The position numbers and the translations under genes were made by a program. From Adiantum capillus-veneris (Eukaryota; Streptophyta; Polypodiopsida; Polypodiales; Pteridaceae): a stretch of DNA of 64,000 nucleotides. Positions 42,145 to 54,018 of the stretch are shown here, in pieces. The stretch covers positions 116,629,049-116,693,048 of the forward strand of contig CM043953.1 in NCBI GenBank assembly GCA_014529385.2, in the 5' to 3' direction. Within the stretch, counting starts at the first letter, position 1, and each line of letters opens with the position of its first letter. The notes below the pieces were generated by a model, which saw only the letters and a list, made by a program, of their open reading frames with translations, was not told the DNA's origin and ran no database searches.

Positions 42145-45100
42145 ATGTCTGACGGTTTCAGTCAGATTGTTACTGAGAAGCTTGAGAAAAATAACTACCC
42201 TGCATGGAAGTTCAGAATAACAAATTTCCTAAAAGGAAAAGGTTATTGGGACTATGTAGAAGGAGACAATGAAAAGGAACCAGAGATTCCCGAGGCAAAT
42301 GCTACAGCAGAACAAAGGAAAGCTTTGAGGGACTGGCAACAAGGCCAGAGCAAAGTGATGTATTGGCTGTCTATGAGCATCACAGATGGCATGATGGGCT
42401 ATCTATAGGATGCTGAAACCCCCGCCATTGCATGGAAAAACTTAGGCAGAGTGTTCGAGGTGAACACCAAGGCCAGGAAGCTTCAACTAAAGTCGGAGCT
42501 AAATCAGGTTAAGAGGAACAACCTCTCCATCAATGATTATGCTTTGAAGATCAAGAGCATCATTGAGGCTCTTGGATCTATTAAAGTCTCAGTGCAAAAC
42601 GATGACATTGTCCGTGCATGCTTGGATGGTCTGGGAGATGAGTATGTACATTTTAGGTCTTCCATGAATACAAGAGACGACATCCCCGTGTTCCAAGATT
42701 TGATTTCTATGCTTATTCTTGAGGAGAAGAACCTTGACACATCTTCTTCTCATGGCAGAAATAATTCTGAACAGGCCTTCTATTCTAACTCCAACAGAGG
42801 TAGAGGTAGAGGTCGTGGTCGAGGCCCAAGGGGTTGCAGGGGCCAATTTCTGGAAGGTCAATCAAATCAAAACAATACAGGTGGCAGGGGAAACCAGTCT
42901 CAAGGTAGGGGGAGTCAAAGAGGTCGTGGTGCAGGATCAAGCAGGCAGCAACATACTCCAGATAGTAGAGAATGTTGGACTTGTGGTGAAAGAGGTCACA
43001 TGTCACGTGACTGTCCAAAGGGAAAAGCAAGTAGAAAGAGAGAACAGGGCAACTATGCATCTACTAGCAGAGATGCAGATGACAGCAAAAACGAGCGCAT
43101 GTTTGTTATGCAACATGTAATGAATACAATGACTGCAGAGAATTCCACCCAAGATGATGTTTGGTATGTGGATTCAGGTGCCTCTAATCACATGACGTCT
43201 CGTGGAGAGTGGTTTAGAGATATGCGCAAACCAGATGTGTCAGGCTATGTGCAGACAGGAGATGACACAGCTCACCCCATTGCTCATGTAGGGGACATAC
43301 CTCTAAATACGAAGAGTGGGAAATCAAAGTACTTAGCAGATGTACTTCATGTCCCAAACATTACAAAGAATCTTGTTTCTGTTGGACAAATGGTTGAGCA
43401 GGGTTTGCAGGTTCGCTTCAATCCAAATGGCTGTTATGTAGAAGATTTCCAGAATGGTTGTAAGCTGATCACAGAGGGCAAATGTGTGGGCAGAATGTTT
43501 ACGCTGAATGTAGACATGCCTGAGGTAAAAGCTGCATTATTTGCATAGGGCACAGGTGTTGTGGCTGAGGTTGACATTTGGCACAAACGCATTGGCCATG
43601 TGAATGAGCAGAGATTGCGCAGCATGCAATCAAAAGAGATTGTAAAAGGTTTGCCCAAATTCAAGGTGGATGGTATGCATAAAGTGTGTGCAGCATGCCA
43701 GTTTGGAAAACAGTCAAAGGGCTCATTTCCACATGAGCGCAATGTATGTAAAAAGCCACTTGAGGTGGTGCACACAGATGTTTGGGGTCCAACCGATACT
43801 GCAAGTATACATGGTTGTAGGTATTATGTCTCTTTCATTGATGACCATACAAGGAAAGTATGGGTCTACTTCATGCGTAACAAAAGTGAAGTGTTTGGTC
43901 ACTTTCAAGACTTCAAAGTCATGATTGAGAAGGAGACAGATATGCAAATCAAGACATTGAGGTCAGATGGAGGGGGAGAGTACTTCTCCAATGATTTTTC
44001 AGATTTTCTGCGAATGCATGGTATACACAGGCAGTTTACATGCAGATATACTCCACAGCAGAATGGGGTCGCAGAAAGGAAAAATAGGCACATTGCAGAG
44101 GTTGCACGTGCATTGATGAATGAGAAGAACATGCCTCATCATTTCTGGGCTGAAGCTGTAAATACAGATGTGTACATTATGAACAGGACACCTACAGCTG
44201 CGGTGCATGATGTAACACCTGAGGAAAAGTTTACAGGTACAAAGCCTGATTTGGCACACTTGAAAGTGTTTGACTGCATAGCTTACGTGCATGTACCAGA
44301 TGAGCTGCGTAGGAAATTGGATCCTAAAGCAGAGAAATGTATTCTTGTGGGATATTCCCTTGAACAAAAGGGGTACAGGTGCTACAATCCTACTACACGA
44401 GAATTACGAGTGAGCAGAGATGTAGTCTTTGATGAGATGAGCAGCTGGTACAGTAATGCACATGGCACTATTGGGGCTGATGTAAAAGATGATGTGGTTG
44501 TACAAAATGTGAGGCCACAGTCACAGGTTTTGAGTGGACCACAAGAGTCCTCTTCTCGTGGCTCTGTTGAGAAACCATGGAATGGTAGACTACGTACGCA
44601 GGTTACTCCACCAACAGGTACAGGGAATGTATCACGAAAAGGAAAGGAAAAGGTTGATGAACCTCCCTTTATGGTTGATGCATCATCAGGTTTTTCACAT
44701 GTAGACATGGATTCAGATGGTTCTGAACAAAGTCTTGATGAGGAATTTGGAATTTCGGCTGTCAGGACACCTGGTGTAAGGAAAGTACAAGAAGATGCTA
44801 GAGGGCAAAGGAGTGACCAAGGACCGCGCAGATCTAATAGAGTCAGAAATCCAGTTCAGAAATTGACTTATGATGGGTATCTAGCGCATCACCAAGCCTA
44901 CATGGCTAAGGTGATACAGGATGTGGAGCCCACATGTTTTGAGGATGCAGTTGGAAATGTGCATTGGGATGATGCAATGAATGAAGAGATGGCTGCATTG
45001 GAAGCAAATGACACATGGGAGTTGGTTCCATTGCCAAGTGGCAAGAAAGCTATTGGCTGTAAATGGGTGTATAAAACCAAGCATAAGGCTGATGGTAACA

Positions 45101-46494
45101 TTGAGCGTCACAAGGCCAAGGTGGTCGCAAAGGGTTATGCACAGACGTATGGCATAGACTATGAGGAGACCTTTGCTCCAGTGGCAAAGATGACGACTGT
45201 GAGAGCTGTCATAGCAGTGGGTGCATCTAGAGGATGGATTATGCATCAAATGGATGTAAAGAATGCCTTCTTGAATGGTGAGTTGCAAGAGGAAGTGTAT
45301 ATGGATCAGCCACCTGGTTATGTCGATCCAGGTTACCCAGATTATGTATGCAGACTTCTCAAAGCTTTGTATGGTTTGAAGCAGGGCTCTAGAGCATGGT
45401 ATGACAGGATTGCCAAGTATCTTGTCAGTATTGGTTTTAGGAGAGCTCATGCTGATCATTCACTCTATGTACGTGAGAGTGATGTGGGGATTGTGGTCAT
45501 TACCATATATGTAGATGACCTTATTATTGTTGGTGACAATGCTATGGAGATTGATCATGTGAAGGGTCTTCTCAAACAGGAGTTTGAAATGAAAGATTTG
45601 GGCGAGTTGCGCTACTTTCTTGGCATTGAGGTGATCAGGACTCCAGAGGGTGTATGGCTGTCACAGAGACAATATGCTTTGGACATGTTGTCAAAGTATG
45701 GTATGGCTGATTGTAAGCCAATTTCTATTCCCTTGGATGTGAATGCAAAGCTGAGTGCAGAGAAGGGTGATGTTGTTGAGGATGTCAACATGTACAGGAA
45801 GATTGTGGGTAGTTTAATCTACTTGACTATCACGAGGCCAGACTTGAGCTACACAGTAGGCTTGGAGAGTCAGTTCATGCAACTTCCGAGGAAGCCACAT
45901 TTGGATGGAGTACGACGCACACTTAGGTATGTGCAAGGTACTCTTGACTACGCATTGTTCTATGCAGCAGATGCACCATTAGCATTGTATGGGTATACAG
46001 ATGCAGATTGGGCAGGTAGCATTGTTGATAGGAGATCTACGAGTGGCTTCATGTTCTCTTTTGGGAGTGCTGCTGTTACTTGGAGCAGCAAAAAGCAGCC
46101 TACGGTTGCTTTATCGAGCACAGAGGCCGAGTACAGAGGTGCAGCAGTTGCGGCGTGCGAGGTAGCTTGGCTACGCACATTACTTGAGGACTTGGGAGTG
46201 CAGGTGGACCAGCAGATTTTCATCCATTGTGACAACCTCAGCAGCATGCAGTTGGCTAGGAACCCAGTGTTCCATGCCAGGACCAAACACATAGAGGTCC
46301 ATTACCACTACGTTCGAGAGCGAGTGTTGGCGGGCGACATCGACTTGGTCTACGTCAGCACAGAGGAGCAGATAGCGGATATCTTTACCAAGGCCCTCGG
46401 AGCTGAGAAGCTTCGACGTTTCCGGACTATGCTTGGACTCTGCGACATGCAGAGCTCGAGGGGGAGTGTTGAGATGTCGAGCTCTACACCTTGA
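42145..46494 (+). pseudogene. Copia A Gag-Pol polyprotein with two in-frame TAG codons
   Basis: A single frame from ATG 42145 to TGA 46492-46494 (about 1,450 codons) is cut by TAG at 42406-42408 and 43546-43548. Gag: LEKNNYPAWKFRITNFLKGK, LSINDYALKIKSI, an RGRGRGRG tract and knuckle CWTCGERGHMSRDC. Protease: WYVDSGASNHMT (active DSG). Gag-pre-integrase: IWHKRIGHVNEQRL and CAACQFGK. Integrase: HTDVWGP, RSDGGGEYFS and QQNGVAERKNRHI give the D, D, E triad. RT: KWVYKTKHKADG, MDVKNAFLNGEL, YGLKQGSRAWYDR and catalytic YVDD (IYVDDLIIVGD). RNase H: DADWAG, STEAEYRG, HTKHIEV-type end (RTKHIEVHYH). All catalytic residues I can check are present. It would make both particle and enzymes if the stops were absent or read through. 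The stop between gag-protease and the rest at 43546 could act as a natural break, but copia elements normally use one frame. Confidence 0.95.
46451..46466 (+). promoter_or_regulatory. Copia A polypurine tract
   Basis: AGAGCTCGAGGGGGAG ends directly before the 3' LTR; the pol stop codon lies within the LTR, overlapping it by about 28 bases. Confidence 0.85.
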
Positions 46495-46934
46495 GCTGGC
46501 ATCCACTACGGGTCTTGGCCGCTTACGGCATTTACTCACTGGCACGTTAGGTGACCGACACGGAGGATCTCTGCCAGTGATTCTACAGCTGGACTACACT
46601 TATAGTGCCAGCCTAGTACGCTTCTAGCGAGTTCACACTTAGTGACCGCATGTACATATGTGCTACTTTTCAGCTTTAGCACTTAGTCATTTTGTACTCT
46701 CTTTTCTGTGAAGAAGAAGAAGAAGCTTCTACAGCTGGACTACACTTATAGTGCCAGCCTAGTACGCTTCTAGCGAGTTCACACTTAGTGACCGCATGTA
46801 CATATGTGCTACTTTTCAGCTTTAGCACTTAGTCATTTTGTACTCTCTTTTCTGTGAAGAAGAAGAAGAAGCTTTCCATCTGTGTGTGCTTTGTGCTTGT
46901 CTTGTGTAGCTCTCTTGCATCCTCATTCTTTACA
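46467..46934 (+). repeat. Copia A 3' LTR with internal duplication
   Basis: 468 bp, equal to the 322-bp 5' LTR plus one extra 146-bp unit. The unit 46581-46726 is repeated at 46727-46872. Both copies end at the GAAGAAGAAGAAG-C run, where AAGCTT provides short homology at the junction. Confidence 0.96.
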
Positions 46935-46939
46935 CTTCA

Positions 46940-48306
46940 TTCAGTTGACATTGTTGCATGTTGTCACCATTTTCACTCCTTGAGTCTTCGCCGTCCTCAA
47001 GCTCCATGTACTCATCACCTGTATCTTTTTTTTGTTTTCTTTCCAAGTAATCTTTGTACATATTTTATTCGTTGAGAATTACATCCGTACTTCTAGAGAT
47101 TTTACCATCTTCACGATTCCATAGGCGATATCTAGAGTCAACTTCTCCATAACCAATGAAGAAACATGTTTTCAACTTTTCATCTAGCTTTGACCTTAGG
47201 TTTCTATCTATATGCATAAAAGCCTCGCTCCCAAACACTTTAAAAAATGCATAATTCACTGGTTTACCTATCCATACCTCGTTTGGAACTCCCCCGTCCA
47301 ATGCTATTGAAAGTGATCGATTGTTGATCAAGTACATATACGTACTTATTGCTTCCACCCAAAGCTCAAGCGATAGGCCTATATGTAGGCGGATGCTTCA
47401 TACTCGCTCCATGATTGTTCTATTCATCCTTTTGGAAATTCCACTTTGTTGAGGTGTCCTTGGGGTTGTCCTTTGCCTCCAAATGCCATTGCTAGCACAG
47501 AAGTCTTCAAAATCTTGGCTACAATATTCGCTTCCATTGTCGGATCTGAGGCATCTAAGCTCGGTACCTACTTCATGCTCCGCAAAGGCTTTCCACCTTT
47601 GAAATATGAAAAACACATCAACTTTATTATTCATTACATAAACCCATGTTTTCCTAGTTGCATCATCTATGAATGTTACGTAGTGCAACGAGCCACCAAG
47701 GAACGGTGTTCTTGGACTCCAAACATCTGCATGAACCAATTCAATTTTTTTATATTCTCTTTCATTTCTTGCTTTTTGAAAATCCACCCTCTTTTGTTTA
47801 CTGTAAACACAATCTTCCCAGAACTCTAAGTCCACTTCTTTCAAACTTGGTAGATTGAACGATCTATATTCCTTTGGCACAGTTGCACAAGGTGAAGATT
47901 GCATGCTCACAGTACACAAGTAAAGTGTACCAACCTGTTCTCCTTTGGCAACCACCAGAGATCCCTTTGAAATCTTCCAACGTTTGTTTTTGAATGCAAT
48001 GTTGTGACCTTCATCGTCCAATTGTCTTGTAGAGATTAAATTTTTGCAAAGAGAAGGAATATACCTAACATCTTTAAGGTTCCATTCATTCCCATTAGCA
48101 ATTTTGACACAAATTGTATCTTTGTCAATAATTGCACAAGCTTCATCATCTCCCAAGTATACATACCCAAAATTACCTTTGGTGTAATCTTGGAAATGTT
48201 GCTTGTGCGGTGTCGCATGGAATGAAGCCTCGACATATACTATGTAGGAATTAGACACATTGGCTAATGAGAGAATTAGGGAATCTTGCTCTTCCTTACT
48301 TGCCAT
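46940..48306 (-). pseudogene. Copia B integrase, gag-pre-integrase and protease-region remnant
   Basis: The minus-strand ORF 47398-48306 has a decayed protease-like start (YIVYVEASFHATPHK where DSGASHHM-type text is expected), then IPSLCKNLIST and WKISKGSLVVAKGEQVGTLY (gag-pre-integrase side). The integrase follows: HADVWSPRTPFLGG (first D), VTFIDDATRKTWVY, RCLRSDNGSEYCSQDF (second D) and PQQSGISKRMNRTIMER, where the third acidic residue, usually in VAERMNRT, reads as serine-lysine. ORF 47065-47358 continues with SLSIALDGGVPNEVW and KVFGSEAFMHIDRNLRSKLD. The two ORFs are offset by a frameshift near 47390. Catalysis should be lost. Confidence 0.9.
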
Positions 48307-48960
48307 ATTGGCCTCCGATGTTGGCTTGTTGCCTTGAGACTCCGACTCCTTCTTCTTCTTCTTGGAACAACAATTGTTCTTGACATGGTACTTCTTGCCA
48401 CAATTCCAACATTCAAGGACTGCCTTTGTGCATGAATTGCTTCTCTTTTGGTTTTTGAACCTCTCTTTTCATCGACAATTCACCTATGCTTCTCCTTCGC
48501 ATTTCCTCGTTGTCCCAACTATTTGGTAGAGATGATAGTATAAGGAGGGCTTGCACTTCATCATCAAAATTGACCTTCATCAATCAAACTTGACTTATGT
48601 TGGTGTTAGGTGTTTTGCAACTGAATCACTCTTTGTCATTTTTAGACTAAACAAGCACTTCATGAGAAATACCTTATTGGATGCCAAAGTTTTCTTGTAG
48701 AGGTTGATAAGTGACTCCATCAAGTCCTATGTGGTCTTCATCTCCAAAATGTTGAAGGCCACCATTGACGCCAAGATTAGCCGGATTGTTTTGAATGCCT
48801 TTTGGTCAAGGAAAATCCATGCTTTATCTGCCATTGTTACGGGCTTCTTCACACTCTATGCAAGTATGTCCTTACCACAAGCCATGACTTCATTAGACAT
48901 AAGATACTTACATGTTTTATAAACCATATTCCTTTAGTCCCTATGCACATGTAATTAGTG
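48307..48960 (-). pseudogene. Copia B gag remnant
   Basis: On the minus strand a zinc knuckle CWNCGKKYHVKNNC (about 48370-48415, CX2CX4HX4C) is preceded by copia gag text (SNKVFLMKCLFSLKMTKSDS near 48650, MADKAWIFLDQKA-like near 48800). Frames are broken by stops and shifts. It fades out near 48960, short of a 5' LTR. Confidence 0.75.
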
Positions 48961-49519
48961 GAACAAGAGTCTCATAAAGGATGGGGTCAAATTTATCATA
49001 TGATCAAGACACCTTTTCATTATTAGTTAATCTCAACAAGACCACGGAAACAATTCCAAGAGATTTCTCCAAACTATAGACCAAACCAAACTCCATGGTA
49101 CCTGGACATAGACATCATGGATGAGATCAAGTTTATGCTAAAACACATTTTTATATGCGGTCTTGATAAAGAAAAAGTCCTAATTGTATTTGTAAACACA
49201 TTATTCGAGTGCATGCAAAGCCTCTCAAACTCTTGTTTTCATTTGTAAACACATTATATGACTTCATGCAAAAGAAATTAGAGTAGTGTCCTTAGAGTTC
49301 ATAGCACTACATGAATCTAAACCTACCTTTTGAATTTTTTTATAGAGAATCTGGTGTTGAACTAAGGGTAGACAAGGGACTTGTTATGGGAAACTACAAA
49401 ATTCACAAAATGGATTTTTTGTGGATAACCAATGCCCATGATTGTGTATTTTTTCCCATCACTCTGATGTAATTACAAAAGTTCTTGCAAGGCTAATTCA
49501 TGGATTTAAAGAATACATG
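48961..49519. other. Anonymous DNA between B and E3
   Basis: No coding or repeat feature recognised. It may hold decayed 5' parts of B or E3. Confidence 0.55.
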
Positions 49520-50298
49520 GAACACCAAGGGAAAGGGGCAGCATGTATCCTCTGTTTGGTCGAGGCAGGGGTCAGGCGCACTTTAATGGTCCAAGGGAGC
49601 AGCAAGCAATTGAAAACCAAGCACACACGGCTCCATCAGGTAATGATGAAGTACAAAGGGTTAATGTTAATTGTGTTGACAGGCAGGAGGTTGATATTAT
49701 GGCCGAAAAAAGAGCACGAGGTGTAAGAGAAACCGAGATGGAACGTGAAACTAGAGCAAAGAAGGGTAAAGAGAAGGTGAACGAAGGTAGAGAGCAGCTA
49801 GAGCCAAGCAGAAGAAGACGAAGACAAAGAATTACTCAGAAGGATTTTCACTTGGGACACGGTAATCCGGAATATGATCTGGTAAGAGATGTTCAAAATC
49901 AAAAGGCTAACATCACTTTTGGGCAACTGCTTTCATTAAGCCCTAAATTAAGGAGGCAGTGGTCAACCAGCGTCAGTACAAGGCTTCCTCAAGTAGCAGG
50001 AGATGTGCATGCGGTACAGAATCTAGCCTTGAGGGTGGGGAGTCCGACCGATGTGCTTCCAGTGGTGGACGTTTTTCTTGAAAAGAAGAAGCATGTTCAA
50101 GCCTATATTGATGGTGGTGCCCAAGTCTGTGTGATCACCAAATTGAGGGATATTGGTATTAAAGCTATTGTTAGGTCCAATGTGCGAATGAGGATGGCCA
50201 ACCATGCCAAAGCTCAGTGTTTAGGAGTGGCACAGGATGTGAAGGTAAAGGTTATGGGAGTTGAATGCTTAATCAATTTTTTTGTCATGAAAGCATGA
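49520..50298 (+). pseudogene. E3 gag end and protease
   Basis: The frame starts with MYPLFGRGRGQ, which aligns with the N Gag segment after its knuckle, then enters a basic linker and KDFHLGHGNPEYDLV and ANITFGQLLSLSPKLRRQW (N: ADVTFGQLIEMVPKLKRQW). The protease has AYIDGGAQVCVIT, with the same DGG as N, so DGG is a family trait and not damage. A TGA at 50296-50298 falls within the protease, where N continues (MPAGLGAYPIILGRPW). In N these two parts are in different frames joined across the gag/pro overlap. Confidence 0.85.
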
Positions 50299-51182
50299 GA
50301 AAATGCTTATCCAAATATATTGGTGAGGCCATGGTTGTTGGCAATTGGGGCCAAGCAAGACTGGGAGAAGGGGGTGTTTACTTTGCCGGATCGAGAAAAT
50401 CAAGGACAGATTATGTTGGATTTAAAGACCAAGGAGAGCCTCTTTCATCCATCAGCCGGGGGAGATAATCGAGACTTCAGCACCATTTACAAGTATGAAA
50501 CTGAGTCTACTTATGATGAAGGGTTCACCAGTGTCGAAGAGGAGGAGAGCAATGAAGATTTATTGAAGCTAGATACAGATTTATTCAGAGTCACCGTAGA
50601 CTCTATCATTGCAAGGAAAGGTATGCAAGCCCCTGTCTGTGGTCTGAAGGCTAGAGAGGTGGAAGATATGCTAGGTACAGATTTAACCAAGCAAGATAAG
50701 GAAGGATTTATGGACCTATGTGCATCCTATCCCAACCTATTTGCCATAGAGTATAAAGATATGAGAGGAGCTAAAGGAGTGGAGCATCATATCCTACTTA
50801 AAGACGGATATAGGCCAAAAGCACAGAAGCTAAGGAGGTTGGCAGATATACAGAAGGAGGCTCTATGGCAGGAGATCAACAAGTTGCTTGAGGTAGGTAT
50901 TATATATCCAATGAAAGAGTCTGAGTGGGTTTCTCTTGTTTTCATTACCCCAAAGAAGAATGAAAATGGCGAGTATGTGTGGACTATAAACCTTTGAATG
51001 CTGCGACCAAGCGGAATCACTACCCTCTGCCATTTCAAGATGAGATTTGAAACCAGGTTGACAGACATGAACGCTATTCTATTATCGATGGTTTTTCAGG
51101 ATATTTTCAAATTGGTATTGCTCTAGAGGATCAGCTAAAGACTACCTTCATTTCTCCATGGGGGTGCTTTGCCTACCGCGGG
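50299..51182 (+). pseudogene. E3 protease end and RT N-terminal part
   Basis: The frame of the preceding block resumes after the TGA with VRPWLLAIGAKQDWEKG, matching the protease end of N. An acidic linker and RT start follow (HHILLKDGYRPKAQKLRR, EWVSLVFITPKK). It stops at 50995-50997 by a frameshift in the conserved RT segment that in N reads KWRICVDFKPLN; the remaining RT text up to 51182 (PLPFQDEI, DGFSGYFQIGI, TTFISPWGCFAYRG) is in other frames. Here the PWG tryptophan codon is intact, unlike in N. Confidence 0.85.
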
Positions 51183-52097
51183 ATGCCTTTTGGACTGGTG
51201 AATGTGTATGCTACATTTCAAGATTGGATGAACAAGGTGTTCGGGCCATACTTGGGTAAGTTCATCAGAGTTTTTATGGATGATATTGGTTGTTATAGTT
51301 CCAGGGCAGAACATTTGTCCAAGTTGAGGCTGTGTTTTCAAAGGCTAGATGAAGAAGGAGGTCAATTGAATCCAAAGAAGTGCAAGTTGGCACAACCAAG
51401 GGCTCAGCTATTGGGTCACGTGGTATCACAGAATGGAATAGAAGCATATCCAGAGAAGGTGAAGGCATTGGTTCGTATGGAGCCTCCCACCAGTGTGACA
51501 GGGTTGGCATCGTTCGTGCATAAGTTAAAGTATTTATCCCGCTTCTTTTGGATGTTGTCTCCATATGTTTACCCTCTTCAGAAAAGGGCTCAACAGGTGC
51601 ATGGATTTCAATGGGATGAGGAAGCTCAAGAGGCATTTGACAAATTGAAAGGTATTCTATCTCAGCTACCTACATTGTGCCCTCCTAACCAAGAGGATGA
51701 TTTCTACATTGCTATGACGGTGGGTACGGTGGCTATTGGAGCAGTATTGCTACAGAAGGTGGGGAGAAGTTACAAGCCTATTTACTTCGAAAGCAAGGTG
51801 ATTAGTCCAAGGGAAACTACTTATCCAAAAGCGGAACAATGGGTGATGGCTTTAGTCTTCGCCTGTAGGAAGTTCAAAGTGTATTTGATTGTTTGAAAAT
51901 TTTATGTGTTGATGGCTTACAATATTTTGCCTGAAGTGGTGCTACACTTGAAGCCAGGGAAGCGAACCATGAAATGGGTGATTGAGCTTCAAGAGTTTGA
52001 GTTTGAGTTCAAAGTAGATGACACGATTCGGTCTCATTTGGCGGATATCCTAGTCAACAAGGAGATCAAATTACCAATTTATCTAGGAGTAGTGTGA
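51183..52097 (+). pseudogene. E3 RT palm/thumb and RNase H
   Basis: It has MPFGLVNVYATFQDWM, catalytic FMDD (VFMDDIGCYSS), LNPKKCKLAQPRAQLLGHVV, then RNase H text (AIGAVLLQKVG, KPIYFESKVIS). A TGA at 51894-51896 interrupts RNase H, and the same frame resumes with KRTMKWVIELQEFEFEF (N: VKKWVIELQEFEFSF) to a TGA at 52095-52097. As in N, the ordinary RNase H is followed by the WVIELQEF connection. Confidence 0.9.
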
Positions 52098-52520
52098 GAG
52101 GAAGATAAGGAGGAACCAGACTTGGAAGGGGCCTTCACTATGTGTTTTGATGGTGCTTACAAAAGGGTAATGTAAAAAGCAGGTGGGGGTGTGGTCATTC
52201 AAGATCCGCACGGCACGGTCATTTTTTCCAAAGCTTACGACTTGGAAGAGGTGCATGCCAACAATGAGGCGGACTATCTTACTCTACATCTGGGACTAAA
52301 GCAGTGTATTGAGTTTGGTATATCAAGGTTAGTAGTGAAAGCTGACGCTCTGTTGGTTATCAAACAACTTTTGGGCCAATGGCAGGTAAAGAGGGATTCT
52401 CTCAAGAATCGGTTTTTCTTTGAAATGAAGCTGTTGAAGTTTTTTGAGGAAGTGCAGTTCAAACATGTGACAAGGGAACAGACCCAAGAAGCAGGTTGGT
52501 GGCTAGCAGTCCTGTTCAGA
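52098..52520 (+). pseudogene. E3 second (plant-type) RNase H
   Basis: CFDGAYKRVM, a TAA, then AGGGVVIQDPHGTVIF, ANNEADYLTLHLGL and KADALLVIKQLLGQW match the second RNase H of N (FFDGS, GGIALYDPEGKLV, NNEAEYATLEAGL, GDALLVVKQVLG). The D, E and D residues of this RNase H type are visible (FDG, NNEAD, ADALL). The domain confirms that E3 belongs to the Tat lineage. One internal stop breaks it. Confidence 0.88.
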
Positions 52521-53871
52521 CTCATGTGTCAAGTTTGTATGTGGCACCGGCTACTTATGCAGGAAGAGAGACTTTAAAGGACGTAGATGATTTCTTGAGT
52601 ACAGTTCAATGTTCTGAAGGTCTTTTCAAGCTACAGAAGAAGAGAATTGTTCAAAGAGATCAAAAGTTCACTCTGATAGGAGAGGATCTTATGATGCACG
52701 GTAGAGATGGGGTGCTACGTCGAATCCTCTACAAGGAGGAGATCGGTATGGTATTGAAGCAGTGCCACTAAGAAAGCGGTCATCAAGGTAAGGATCAAGT
52801 TTTGTTTCGTATCTTAAGAAGTGGGTTTTGGTGGCCTTCTGTTGTATGAGATGTGCATTATTGGTGCAAAACCTGCCATCAGTGCCAAGTGATGGGTGAA
52901 AGATGACTGGTAGCCGAGCAGCAAGGAGCTGTCATAGCACATGTTGCTTTTGAAAAGTGGGGTTTGGATGCAATTGGTCCATTGCCCATGTCAAAAAAAA
53001 GCGGTAAGAAGTATGTTGTGGTGGCCATACACTACCTTAGCAGGTGGGTCGAGGCTAAAGCGGTCAGAGAGGTAAATGCACATATTGTTGCTCAATTTGT
53101 TTTTTATTGCATATTGTCATTTTGGAGTACCTTGGGTGCTTATATCGGATTGAGGACAAGGGTTTAAAAGTAAGTTGGTGTGTGCCCTAGTAGAGAAATT
53201 GGGGATTCAACATCGATTTTCATCTCCATACCATCCACAGTACAATGGTTTGGCGGAAAGTGCCAATGGACAGATAGACAAGATGCTTATTAAGTACATC
53301 TACCAGCAGGTTGAAGGGTGGGAATCAAACCTTGACAAATGTTTGTGGGCTTACAGGACTTCATATAAGGTGGCTACCAGCTTTACTCCTTATGAGTTGG
53401 TATATGGCAAGGAAGCAATATTACTTGTACATGTGCAGTTAGGGGCTCTCAAAGGTTTGTGGTGGCATATCAATAAAGCTCATCAAGATGTTTTGCAGAA
53501 TAGGATTACAAGTCTTGAAAATTTGAAGATGAACCGGTGAGGCAGCAGCAGATTTTCATGTGAAGCAACGAGAGAAAAGAGTAGCAAAGTTCAACCAACA
53601 TTTGTCAGAAAAGTTGATTGAAAAGGGTGATCTAGTGATGAAGTACAAGAGCTATCTTGACTTCACCTTTCAAAAGAAGTTCAAAAAGAAGTGGACAGGG
53701 CCTCACAAAGTCCATCAAGATTTTCCCAATGGTACCTATGCATTAATGAGGATGGATGGTCGTTTTCTCAAGAATAGGGTTAATGGTGTGCGTCTCAAGC
53801 TCTATTTTGAGAGAGAGTTGGTGCCAGCAGCGCATCAGGTTCTAATGGAGGGGGTTGGGCAACCAACCTAA
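52521..53871 (+). pseudogene. E3 integrase
   Basis: Linker and zinc domain (HYWCKTCHQC near 52860) and core: D in GLDAIGPLPM, a second acidic region disrupted near 53150 (FGVP-type text out of frame), and E replaced at the third position: YNGLAESANGQID has E in LAES. VYGKEAILL follows. The C-terminus has KFKKKWTGPHKVHQDFPNGT and NRVNGVRLKLY, matching N. At least three frame changes and several stops (52769, 52847, 52905, 53165, 53538) occur. Confidence 0.88.
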
Positions 53872-54018
53872 GCAGTGTTCTCATATGCTAGGAATAAAAC
53901 TATGTACATACAGTCGAGTTTTTTTGGGTTTTCTCATAATGTGCTCAGTGTTTGCAGTTTGTAGGGTAGTAAAGCTCTTATGTGGTTGAGCATAAATGCT
54001 CAACTAGGGGGTGGGCAA

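Larger units (their letters stand above)
41510..46934 (+). mobile_element. Copia element A, near-intact Ty1/copia retrotransposon
   Basis: This 5425-bp element has LTRs of 322 and 468 bp, a tRNA-iMet primer site, one gag-pol frame (42145-46494) interrupted by two TAG codons, and a purine-rich tract before the 3' LTR. The target duplication is CTTCA. Over the shared 322 bp the LTRs differ at about three positions by eye, so it is young. The 3' LTR alone has a 146-bp tandem duplication. It is inserted in B in opposite orientation. Confidence 0.97.
39758..48960 (-). mobile_element. Copia element B, decayed and split by element A
   Basis: Minus-strand Ty1/copia remains lie on both sides of A: RNase H and RT at 40018-41504, integrase, protease-region and gag at 46940-48960. 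Removing A with one CTTCA copy makes the B reading continuous across the junction (MQQCQLNE joined to EPQP), and fragment C (56080-57172) has the same stretch uninterrupted. The gag end is not followed by a 5' LTR, so B is truncated near 48960. Confidence 0.88.

Noticed and set aside
49442-49726. Separate gene overlapping the start of E3
   Set aside because: The other frame of the same DNA aligns with N gag-pro. This ORF is its shadow.
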